Of a stretch of DNA of 43,535 nt, positions 6,875-15,700 are shown one piece after another. The position numbers and the translations under genes were made by a program. Below the pieces are notes generated by a model that searched no databases, was not told the origin of the DNA, and saw only the letters and a program-made list of their open reading frames with translations. Origin of the DNA: Phycisphaerales bacterium UBA1161 (GTDB taxonomy: Bacteria > Planctomycetota > Phycisphaerae > Tepidisphaerales > Tepidisphaeraceae); assembly GCA_002311745.1 (NCBI GenBank), contig DBZL01000058.1, forward strand, positions 1 to 43,535, in the 5' to 3' direction. Each line of letters starts with the position of its first letter. The stretch's first letter is position 1.

Positions 6875-7876
6875 CTATGTCGGACGCTCGGGCTTGGCTT
6901 GGCGGGTCATCAGGTCCGTCAGGGCGTCGATCGCATCCTTGCCCTCAAATAAGACCGCGTGCACGGCCTCGGTGATCGGCATCTCGACCTGGTAACGCCG
7001 GGATAGTTCGCGCACGGATTTGGTCGTGGGCACGCCCTCGGCGACGCTGTCCATGCCATCCAGAATGTCCTGCAATTTTCTGCCTTTGCCGATCTGCTCG
7101 CCGACGGTTCGGTTACGGCCTTCGGGGCTGACGCAGGTAGTGACCAAGTCGCCCAGGCCGGCCAGGCCGTGAAACGTGGATTCCAGCGCTCCCATGGCCA
7201 CGCCCAGGCGGGTGATCTCCACCAAGCCGCGCGTGACTAGGGCGGCTTTGGCGTTGTTGCCGGCGGCCAGGCCGTCCAGGATTCCGGCCGCGATGGCGAT
7301 GATGTTCTTGATGGCGCCGGCCAGCTCCACGCCGATCACATCCGTGTTGGTGTAGACGCGAAACCACTGCGTGGAAAAAGCCGACTGGACGCGTTGAACC
7401 AAGTCCGCGTCTTGCGACGCCGCCACGGCCGTGGCCGGAAGATATCGCGCCAATTCCGCGGCGATGTTGGGCCCGGACAACGCCGCCAACGCCCGTTTGC
7501 CCACGACGTCCTGGATAATCTGCGTGGGCCGCAAGAGCGTGTTGTTTTCGATCCCCTTGGCCACGGAAACGATGGGGATGCCGACCGGGGCGTGCGGCGC
7601 CAGGCGCTTCCAGACGCTGCGCATGTACTGCGTCGGCACCGCCGACAAAATCAGCGTGCAATCCGCAAAACAATCCGCGTCATCGGCGGTCAATCGCACG
7701 CCGCGCGGCAGTTTGACGCCCGGGAGGAACCGCTGGTTTTCGCGGTTCTGCATGAGCCGTTCGATGGACTCCTCAAACGCACTCCACAGGGTGACCTGGT
7801 GGCCGCCGGCGGTGAGCAGGATCGAGCAGACCGTGGCCATCGCCCCGTCGCCCACGATGGTCACGCGCTCGGACAT
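6875..7876 (-). CDS. gpsA: NAD(P)-dependent glycerol-3-phosphate dehydrogenase
   Basis: A 333-aa cytoplasmic enzyme that reduces dihydroxyacetone phosphate to sn-glycerol-3-phosphate, the backbone for phospholipids. The N-terminal dinucleotide loop is VGDGAMA (residues 8-14), a variant of GxGxxA. The catalytic lysine lies in ELAGAIKNIIAIAAG, and GLAGLGDLVTTC and EGRNRTVGEQI are family signatures. The length is typical. It starts 11 bp after the GH20 gene and probably shares its transcript. Its product is the acceptor for PlsY, also encoded in this window (42235-42894). Confidence 0.95.
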   Translation of the reverse strand: MSERVTIVGDGAMATVCSILLTAGGHQVTLWSAFEESIERLMQNRENQRFLPGVKLPRGVRLTADDADCFADCTLILSAVPTQYMRSVWKRLAPHAPVGIPIVSVAKGIENNTLLRPTQIIQDVVGKRALAALSGPNIAAELARYLPATAVAASQDADLVQRVQSAFSTQWFRVYTNTDVIGVELAGAIKNIIAIAAGILDGLAAGNNAKAALVTRGLVEITRLGVAMGALESTFHGLAGLGDLVTTCVSPEGRNRTVGEQIGKGRKLQDILDGMDSVAEGVPTTKSVRELSRRYQVEMPITEAVHAVLFEGKDAIDALTDLMTRQAKPERPT

Positions 7877-7887
7877 GGGGTGGTATC

Positions 7888-9588
7888 TTAACGATATTCC
7901 GCCAAGTTATCCGCCAGACGCGCCGCGCTTTGCTCCAGGCCGCCGGGGCGATTGCGCGCCAGCCAACAATCGCGATGCACGCGGATGATTCGCTCCAGCT
8001 CGGCCGCCATGTCGCCCGTGGAGTCTTTGGCGCCGAGTTTCCAGCGTCCCTTGCGGCAGGCGTGTTTGAGCATGGCCGCGGCGTTGGCAAATTCGCCGCG
8101 GATCAATTCCGCATCAGCGCGCTGCATCTGAGATTGGCGCAATGGCTTGATGGCGTTGTCGATGGCCGCTTCGGCAGCATCCAAACCTTCGCGAGTGATG
8201 CCTTGCATCGGATCGTTCCGCGCTGCGCTGGGCACGAGAATGTCGAAAAGAACGGAGCGATTAGGCGCGGCCCGCCCGACGGCGCGGTAAACGTTTCCCA
8301 ACTCGCAGGCCAGTTTCCCCGAGACGGCGGCCTGGTCGCAAAACACCTGCACGTCCAACGCCTGGGCCAGGGGCAGATCGCGATTGGCTTGCAGGCACCA
8401 ACTCATGGCCGCCCCTGCGGCAATGCCGGCAAAACTCATCGGCCAATACTGCAGATGCCCAAAGTCCCCCCAGTCCGTGTTGAGATGCCCCAGGGCCCCG
8501 TGTTTCAAGCCCGCCTCGGCCGCAATCCGCTGATTGGCCAGCATGTTGTCGGTTCTGCCGGCGATGCTGCACCAACTGCTGGTGCCGGGACAGACGTAGA
8601 ACGGCACACCGGACTGGCGCAACAGGCCCGCCTCGGCATCAAATGGATGATCCGCTTCGTAGCCCCAGTTCAGAGCGATCGCGCCAGGCGGAATCTGCGT
8701 GATCTGCTTGGCGTGATGCAAAATCACATCCGCCCAGAACATCATCTGGCGAGCGTGCGCCGACGCCAGCTCGCGCACTTTCTTGAGAAAATCGAGATAG
8801 ACCGTCGCGACGCCGCGGGCTTGGCACTGATCCCGGCTGCGGCCTTGGCCAATGTCGAAAGTCTCATCACACCCGACGTTGAACAGCTTGCTGGAAAAAT
8901 TCGGCAAAAGCTGGCTGTACAAATCGGCCAGCAAATCCAGGCTTCGCGGATCGGTCGGGCATAAGCTGAACGGCCCGGCGCAGCGGGAGCCGTCGGGCCT
9001 GTCCGATCCCTCGGGCGCTTCGGCCAGAGGCAGATAGCGCGCGTGTCTGAGCCAGCGATGCATGTGCCCCAGGCTGTTTTGGTTGGGGACCAAGTCGATG
9101 AACCGCGTTTGGCAGTACGCGTCGAGCTGGCGGATTTGCTCGCCGGTCATCGGGTCGGCATCCCGCCAAACCCCCTCGTGGCCGCGGTAGGCGAAGGTGT
9201 GTTCGGTGTAGAGCTGAAGCTGATTGACCTTCAGCTCCGCCAGCCAATCGACGATGCCCAGTAGCGTGTGCATCGTCGGCACCTTGTCGCGGCTGATGTC
9301 CAGCAGAAGGCCGCGGACGGCAAAATCCGGCCAGTCCTCGATCTCCACGCAAGGCAAGGTGTCGCCGAACTGCCGGCGAAGCTGTGCCAGCGTTTGCCGC
9401 CCGTAAAAAACGCCGTGGGCGTCGTGGCCGATGATTTGGACGCGGTCGGAGCTGATCGAGAGTCGGTACCCCTGTGGTTTGGCGATGGCCGGATCGACGA
9501 CGACCTGCGGCGCAGCCGCACTCGTGCCGGTTCGCCGCTGCAATCGGCGCGGCATCGGCAGCAGGACGATGGAATCATGCCATGGCAC
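7888..9588 (-). CDS. GH20 beta-N-acetylhexosaminidase-like glycoside hydrolase
   Basis: A 566-aa protein. Residues about 28-88 form the GH20b-like alpha/beta domain (HDAHGVFYGRQTLAQLRR), followed by a TIM barrel starting at RGLLLDISRDKVPT. The adjacent Asp-Glu catalytic pair of substrate-assisted GH20 enzymes is D241-E242 in NVGCDETFDIG. NSLGHMHRW and LNWGYEADHPF are further barrel motifs. The C-terminal 150 residues are helical. No signal peptide is visible, so it is predicted cytoplasmic, perhaps recycling GlcNAc-containing oligosaccharides. ATG 9588 lies 3 bp after the upstream stop; ATG 9555 is an alternative start. Confidence 0.85.
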   Translation of the reverse strand: MPWHDSIVLLPMPRRLQRRTGTSAAAPQVVVDPAIAKPQGYRLSISSDRVQIIGHDAHGVFYGRQTLAQLRRQFGDTLPCVEIEDWPDFAVRGLLLDISRDKVPTMHTLLGIVDWLAELKVNQLQLYTEHTFAYRGHEGVWRDADPMTGEQIRQLDAYCQTRFIDLVPNQNSLGHMHRWLRHARYLPLAEAPEGSDRPDGSRCAGPFSLCPTDPRSLDLLADLYSQLLPNFSSKLFNVGCDETFDIGQGRSRDQCQARGVATVYLDFLKKVRELASAHARQMMFWADVILHHAKQITQIPPGAIALNWGYEADHPFDAEAGLLRQSGVPFYVCPGTSSWCSIAGRTDNMLANQRIAAEAGLKHGALGHLNTDWGDFGHLQYWPMSFAGIAAGAAMSWCLQANRDLPLAQALDVQVFCDQAAVSGKLACELGNVYRAVGRAAPNRSVLFDILVPSAARNDPMQGITREGLDAAEAAIDNAIKPLRQSQMQRADAELIRGEFANAAAMLKHACRKGRWKLGAKDSTGDMAAELERIIRVHRDCWLARNRPGGLEQSAARLADNLAEYR

Positions 9589-9591
9589 CGA

Positions 9592-10200
9592 TTATTCCTT
9601 CGATGCTTCCTCATCGTCGGGCGGAGATGGCGAAAACGTTTTGCCGCAGTGGCTGCACGTGCGGCGTGACTGGCCGCTGGCGGATACCAGCAAGCCTGCT
9701 CCAACCAGCGCCAGCGAGAGCATGATTCCGACGGGATGATCCGCCCCGAACGACCGGGCAGCGACCAGGATGGCACACAGGGCCGCGCCGACGATCATAC
9801 TAAGCAGGCCCAGGCGCAGCCTTGGCCGATCACATGCGGTGCTGCCCGCCTGGCCGCAGCGCGGGCAGTGCTGTGCCACCAGGGCAGCAGCTTCGCGCTC
9901 CGCGCGACCGGTTTCGACGGCATCGAGAATTGCCCCGGCTTCCTGGGCTTGGGACTTGGGCACCAGCACGTCGGTGCTGGTCAGTCCGTACGCGTATGCT
10001 CCGAATGCCGTGTGCATGAATTGACCGGCGACCTGGGCACCGATGCCCTCGTTTTGCAGCATTATGGCGGCCAGCTCGGCCTCCGTGGCCGAACTAAAGT
10101 GGCGAACCACCACCAACGACGTCTCGCCCAGGACGGAGTAATCGAGAATGGGGGGATGCCCTGGCGAGGATGGATGCGAAGGTTTTTCGTCGGCGGCCAT
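9592..10200 (-). CDS. DUF2007-like domain plus zinc-ribbon membrane protein
   Basis: A 202-aa protein of unknown function. Residues about 28-95 (LVVVRHFSSATEAELAAIMLQNEGIGAQVAG ... DVLVPKSQAQEAGAIL, quoted in two parts) resemble the DUF2007 putative signal-transducing domain. A CPRCG pair near residue 112 and a CSHCG pair near 184 could form one split zinc ribbon flanking two hydrophobic helices. Start ATG 10200 is preferred over the TTG at 10203. It is the first gene of a tight unit with GH20 and gpsA and follows the terminator of the tyrosine kinase gene. The linkage to hexosaminidase is positional only. Confidence 0.6.
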   Translation of the reverse strand: MAADEKPSHPSSPGHPPILDYSVLGETSLVVVRHFSSATEAELAAIMLQNEGIGAQVAGQFMHTAFGAYAYGLTSTDVLVPKSQAQEAGAILDAVETGRAEREAAALVAQHCPRCGQAGSTACDRPRLRLGLLSMIVGAALCAILVAARSFGADHPVGIMLSLALVGAGLLVSASGQSRRTCSHCGKTFSPSPPDDEEASKE

Positions 10201-10240
10201 CAACGCACCGTGCGGCCCTTTCGGAGGCGCTCAGCATAAC

Positions 10241-10275
10241 AAAAAGCGGCGCCGACCGATGGGTAGGCGCCGCTT
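10241..10275 (-). terminator. Intrinsic terminator of the tyrosine autokinase gene
   Basis: On the minus strand AAGCGGCGCC, a 12-nt loop and GGCGCCGCTT form a perfect 10-bp GC-rich stem followed by a TTTTTG tract. It lies 25 bp after the kinase stop codon and separates the export locus from the DUF2007-GH20-gpsA unit. Confidence 0.88.
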
Positions 10276-10299
10276 CGATGAATCAAAGGCCGCGATTTT

Positions 10300-12549
10300 T
10301 TACGCTGCGCGGTCGCTGCCGCCGCTCTGATACTCGTAGTAGGTGCGGATGTTGCGGCCGTAATAGCCGCCGCCCTGGGCACGCACGGCGTTGAGCACGA
10401 TGCCCAGATGCTCGGCCTTGACCTGCCGCAGGCTATCGCGCATGCGGCTGAGCACGCCACGGCTGTTGGCACGGGCCCGCACCACGGTGACCACGCCATC
10501 CACACGCGGGGCCAGCGCCACGGTCTCCGAAACGAACAGCAGCGGGCCACTGTCGAAGATCACGTGATCGAATTCTTCCAACGCGCGCTCGATGAAGTCG
10601 ATCAGGAGCTGGCTCTCGAGCAGTTCCGTGGCGTTGGTGGGCTTGGGCCCGCAGGGCAGGACGTACAGGTTGGGCACCTGCGTCTCCTGCACGGTGCTTT
10701 CGAATAAATCCAGGCTGTTGAGCACGTCCGCGAAGCCCTGCTCGTTGGAGAGGTTGAAGATACGGTGCAGCTCCGGGCGGCGGAAGTTGGCGTCGACCAG
10801 GAGGATGCGCCGCCCGTTGAGGGCCAGGCCGCTGGCCAGGTTGCAGGCGATGGTGGATTTGCCGTCGGACGGCGACGGGCTGGTGATCAGGATGCTGCGC
10901 GTGGTGTCCAATGACGAGCTGTGCTGCAAGCGCGTGCGCACCTGGCGGAGCTGCTCGGCCATCATCGAGTGCGGAGCTTCGAAGATCACCACCGGTAGCC
11001 GCGCCCCGGCCGACTGCGGATCGTCGTCCTCGTGCGGGATCATGCCCAGCACGTTCATGTTGCCCACGCGGCTGATGTCGCGCGGCGAACGGATCGACGT
11101 GTCCAGCAGCTCACGCAGGAACGCGATGCCCAGGGCAATGACCAGACCCAGCGCGATCGTCAGGGGCATGATCACTTTCAGTTGGGGGAAGCTGGGCTGC
11201 TCGGGCCGCTCCGGCCGCGCCGCCCAATCCACGCCGCTGAAATCGTGCTTGACCGCGTAGCTGTCGATCTGGCTCAACTGGTCGTTGATCAGCCGGATTT
11301 TGGCCTCGTAGCCTTCCTTTTCGCTCTGCTTTTCCAGAAGGTCGGTCATGACGTCGGTGAGGTGGGCCATGTCGCCCTTGAGGGCCTCGATGCGCTTGCT
11401 CATCTGGTCCAGGGAGCGCTGCGCCAGGGAGGCTTTTTCGCCGGTTTCCTCCAGGATCTCCATGCGGCATCGCGTCTGGGCACCGGCCTTGGCCATGGCC
11501 AGCTTGCCTTCCAACAATTTCTGGCGGGCTTGGAGCTCCTTGACGGAGTTGTGCTCAGGCCCCAGGTTTTCCAGGGCCTCGCTGGTGGCCAGTTCCAGGG
11601 CGTTGACCAACTGACGGTACATCGCCACCTCCGGATCGGCGGCGATCAAGGCCGCGACCTTGGGAGGATCCTGGTTGGCGTCGATTTGCCGCCTGAGGCT
11701 GGCCAGGGCGTCGTTGGCCGCATCCAGTTCCAGTTGCTGCGCCAAGGAGCTTTGCAGAAGCTGCGACAACTCCATGTCCTTGGCGCTGATCTTGTTCATC
11801 GTGCCCGAAACGCCGTTGGAGTTCAGCTCCGATTCCTTGTCGGCGATTTCACCGTTGACGGCCTTGAGGCTCATTTCCTCCTTGACCAGACGGCCCTCAA
11901 GGTCGCGATGGCGGTCGTATTCCTTGTTCTGATTGATTTCTTTCTGGTTCTTTATGTACTGCTCCGCAATCGCTGTGACGATGACTTGACAGGAGTTGGG
12001 ATCGTTGTAGGTCATCGAGACGCGCAGCAACCTGGACTCAGGCTGGATGGCCACCTCCAAGTTGTCCCGAAGATCTTGCTTGGCCTCCTGAATGCTGCGG
12101 AAATCGCGGAACCACGCGGTGGTTCGGATTTCGCTGTCAGGGTTCTGAAGCACCTGGGTGACCAAGGAAGCATCGCGCAGCAGTACGGCGTGCGTCTTCA
12201 GATCCGTGGTCAGATCGCTGGGGGCTATGGTGGCGATGGGCGACAGCAGGTCCGCCGTCTCGGGGGTAACCACCTGCAAAACTCCCGTGGCCGTGTAGCG
12301 GGAATGGTACAGCTTCAGCCAGTAATTCAGTCCGTAGCCGCTGGCGGCACCGACCACCACCATGAGGATGATCAACCACATATTGGAACGGATCACTCGC
12401 CAAACGTCGGCGCCGGTCATTTGCGAACCGACTTGCACCTGGGCAACCATTCCGCCGGACGGCATCACCGGCCCCCCGGGGATCGTCAAAGGCCCAGATG
12501 GCGCAGGACGCGGCAAGCGCAGCGGAGTGGTCTGAGGCAACGTCGTCAT
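10300..12549 (-). CDS. Wzz/Wzc-type polysaccharide co-polymerase with tyrosine autokinase domain
   Basis: A 749-aa inner-membrane BY-kinase. A Pro-rich N-terminus leads to a first TM helix (WLIILMVVVGAASGYGLNYW, near residue 55), then a long periplasmic coiled-coil chain-length domain, then a second TM helix (VIMPLTIALGLVIALGIAFL) after the PxxP-like segment ARPERPEQPSFPQL. The cytoplasmic kinase has a P-loop SPSPSDGKST (about 557-566), Walker A' LLVDANFRRP and Walker B IFDSG. The tail carries a tyrosine cluster (YY at 729-730, YY at 737-738, Y740) for autophosphorylation. It likely controls polymer length with the Wza-like exporter. The Shine-Dalgarno GGAGGAGAGG is strong. Confidence 0.92.
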   Translation of the reverse strand: MTTLPQTTPLRLPRPAPSGPLTIPGGPVMPSGGMVAQVQVGSQMTGADVWRVIRSNMWLIILMVVVGAASGYGLNYWLKLYHSRYTATGVLQVVTPETADLLSPIATIAPSDLTTDLKTHAVLLRDASLVTQVLQNPDSEIRTTAWFRDFRSIQEAKQDLRDNLEVAIQPESRLLRVSMTYNDPNSCQVIVTAIAEQYIKNQKEINQNKEYDRHRDLEGRLVKEEMSLKAVNGEIADKESELNSNGVSGTMNKISAKDMELSQLLQSSLAQQLELDAANDALASLRRQIDANQDPPKVAALIAADPEVAMYRQLVNALELATSEALENLGPEHNSVKELQARQKLLEGKLAMAKAGAQTRCRMEILEETGEKASLAQRSLDQMSKRIEALKGDMAHLTDVMTDLLEKQSEKEGYEAKIRLINDQLSQIDSYAVKHDFSGVDWAARPERPEQPSFPQLKVIMPLTIALGLVIALGIAFLRELLDTSIRSPRDISRVGNMNVLGMIPHEDDDPQSAGARLPVVIFEAPHSMMAEQLRQVRTRLQHSSSLDTTRSILITSPSPSDGKSTIACNLASGLALNGRRILLVDANFRRPELHRIFNLSNEQGFADVLNSLDLFESTVQETQVPNLYVLPCGPKPTNATELLESQLLIDFIERALEEFDHVIFDSGPLLFVSETVALAPRVDGVVTVVRARANSRGVLSRMRDSLRQVKAEHLGIVLNAVRAQGGGYYGRNIRTYYEYQSGGSDRAA

Positions 12550-12647
12550 AGCACCTCTCCTCCCGACGCAAACACCTTCGGCGCGACGGAGCTAATCGGG
12601 ATACACGGAATCACCCACGGTCGGCGCAACTCGTAACCGTTGAGCAT

Positions 12648-12677
12648 ATTATTCACCATACTACGGCCGGCATACAA
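12648..12677 (-). promoter_or_regulatory. Candidate sigma70-type promoter of the kinase gene
   Basis: On the minus strand a -35 TTGTAT (12672-12677) and a -10 AATAAT (12648-12653) are separated by 18 bp in an AT-rich part of the 164-bp gap between the TPR and kinase genes. It would give a leader of about 90 nt and allow the kinase to be expressed independently of the upstream locus. Confidence 0.45.
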
Positions 12678-12713
12678 GTTTTTTCTTCTTCTTTGCAATT
12701 TCGCGATAGCCAG

Positions 12714-15700
12714 TTATGGGACCTTAGTCTCCTGTTTGGCCTTTATCATCTCATCACATCGGGCATCCAAGTCCTTCAGCTTAGTCTGAAGTTGAGTGTC
12801 CTGCTCCTGTTGGGGGAGCTTACCTAACAAATCCATACCCAGTCTAGCCTGTTTCTTGGCATCGGCTGGGTACTGCAGCCGTAAGTAACCTTCTCCCAGA
12901 TGTAAATACTCTTCAGGCGATACTTTAGTTTCAAGCGCTCGATTAATTAATTCGACACCCTGTGCCGGCGATCCGGACAGAATCAGCAGCCATCCCCTTG
13001 TGTCCAAGACACTTGGGTCGGTTCGGCCGGTCTGCGATACCAGGTCCATGGCCCTTTGAGCGTACTGAAGTCCTTCCTGCACTCGCGGTGGGGAATAGCT
13101 ATCGACCATCAGCCAAGCCAGGTTATTCAGGGCGTCGACGCTATTGGGGTCCAGTTTCAGCCATCGTTGCAAGGCGTCGTACGCCTTATCCACCAGCGGA
13201 TGTGGCTTAACCGTCTGATAAAGCTGAGCGGCGGTGGTGTAGACGGCCAGTTGTTCGGGGCGGCTGAGCCGATCGGCGCCCGCGATAACGTCCTGGATGG
13301 TGGCCAGGGCAGCGGCCTCGTCTCCCTTGCGGTGATAGAGCAACGTCAAGGTCAGCTTGGCCGTGGGCCGGTCTTTGGTATAGGGGGAAATGGCGCTGAT
13401 CGCCTGATCGATGCTAATTTCGTGGGCGATGGCTTGCGCCACGCGATTCAGGGCCGTCGGATCACCGGCGGTGGCCGCCGTAGCCATCGACTTGCTGGTA
13501 TCGTCAATCGCCGAGGCCGAATCGCCCAGATGTTGCTCGGCGACTCCGCGATCCAATAGCGCCCACCAACTGGATTTAAGTTTTTCCTCGAGCCGTGCGG
13601 TCTGATCCATCACGTCCGGATACCGACCGGCTCTGAGAAGCAGATCCACATGGGTCTGGATCAGCACCGGGTTTTTCGGGTCCAGGCTCAGGGCCAGGTC
13701 GCTTTTGGCCAAGGCGGCCGGCAAATCATTCATGTCTCCCAGCACGACCGCTTCGCTTTGGAAAATATCCGGGTCCTTGTCAAACGGAGGCTTGGACTCC
13801 ACTTCCTGAAGCAAGCGAAGCGCCTGCGTCAATCGGGGATGCGGGCCGGAACCATAAATCTGCACGAGCATAATGCGCGCCGTCTTGTTGGCCGGCTCGG
13901 CGTACAGGGCCGATTGCAGTTCGTCGGCCGCTTCGTCGGGCATGTCCAAGCGTATGTACACGGCGGCCATTTGGAGTCGGATTTGGGTATTGTCCGGCGC
14001 GACCTGACGCAGATGCTTCAGATCCTCCAGCGCACCGGTGGTATCCGGCGGATCGACGCGCAGGCGCGACCAGGCGCGGCAATACAGCGCATTGACATTG
14101 CCCGGCTCCAACGCCAGGGCCTGGCTGGCACGGTCCATCGCCGCCGCAAATTGCTCACGGTCGAGCAACATCTTGGCCCATATCGACAGCAGCCGCGCGC
14201 TATCGGGCGGGTGCTGCTCCAGGTCCGCCTTCAGTTGCGCCTCGGCATCCTTGAATCGACCGGCCACCAGCAGCACGGTGATGACCTTCTCCCGCACGTC
14301 CGGCCTGTCGGCGTTGACCGCTCTGAGCAGCTGCAGGGCCTCATCGAATTTCTTGTGCTCCGTCCACAAGCTAGCCAACGCCAGTTGCAGGTCCACGCGG
14401 TAGTCGGAGCGCACCAAGGCGGTGCGCAACTGACTCTCGGCGGCATCCTTCTGTCCCACGGACTCGTAAAGTTCCGACAGCTTCATATGAGGCTCGGGGC
14501 GCAGGCGCCACGCATCGCGCTTCGCCCAAGTCAGCAAAACCAGCTCGGCATCGCCGGGCTCGCCCAGCGCCTCGGTGGCATTGGCCATTTCGAGGTACAG
14601 CGAGGCCTCGTCCGGCCATTGGCCCACGACACTGCCCATCATGTTGACGGACTGCTGCAGCAACCTGACCGCCTCGTCGTGCTGACCGTTGGCATTCAAC
14701 ATCTTGGCGGCCCGGATGTAGAGGCTCCCCAGCGCCGCGTAAAGCCCGGGGGAATCCGGCGAACGCCGGATCTCCTGCTGCAACACGGCAATGGCGTCGG
14801 CGACATTGCCGTACCTGAGCTGGTGCGTTATCAACAGGTCGCGCAGAGCCGCGTTGTCCGGCAGCTTCGCCAGAGCCTCGTTAATATATCGCAGGGCTTC
14901 GCTGGGCTTGTGCAGGGCGTATAGGCAGGAAATCAGCCCATTGTAGGCGTCAAAATTGTTCGCCTGCCTTTCCAGCGCCGCGCCGTATTGCGCCATCGCC
15001 AGGTCGTACGAGCCTTGTGCCTGCAAGGCATCGCCCAGCGCGACCCAACTGAACGCGAACTCCGGCTTGTCCTGCGTCAATTGCCGCGCAATGTCCAGGG
15101 CCAAGCGGACATCGCCGCGGGAGCGCGCCATCAGGTACTGGCAGACCTTGCCGTCCGCCTTGTCGTAGTTCACGCTGGCCAACTTCGGAACGTACGGCGC
15201 CGCCTTATCCAAGCGGCCGTTGTGCAGGTAAAACAAGAACAGCGCGTTCCACACACGCGGATTGTCCGGCGCCGCCTGTTCCGCCGCCTTCAGATGTTGT
15301 TCGCTGCCGACCAGGTCGCTGCGTTGTTGCGCGATGCCGGCCAGTTCCAATTCCCGCTGCACCGGATCCGGTTCCTGCTTGGCCAATTCTTCGCGAAGAT
15401 GCTCGATGATCTTGGGATCTTCGCCCTTGATCGACGGAATCAGCAGCTTGAGATCCTTGCTATCCGGGTTGGCGGCCACGCCGCGCGTGGCTGCTGCCAG
15501 AGCCAGGTCCTTTTTCCCCTGCTGCATGTAGATGATCGCCAAGGTGCGGAACGCCATCACGTCCTTGGGATCGACCGCCACTTTGGCGTTGAGCAGACGG
15601 AGGGCCTCGTCCCAGTCACTCATCGTGACCGCCACGCGTGCTTTCAGCCCGATCTCCGCCGCCGTGCTCTCTTTCAATTGCACGTAGTACTTCTTGAGCT

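Noticed and set aside
11032..12636. Long plus-strand frame (534 aa) opposite the tyrosine autokinase
   Set aside because: Its translation is His/Gln/Leu/Val-rich without motifs, while the minus frame has complete kinase signatures. It is a high-GC shadow.
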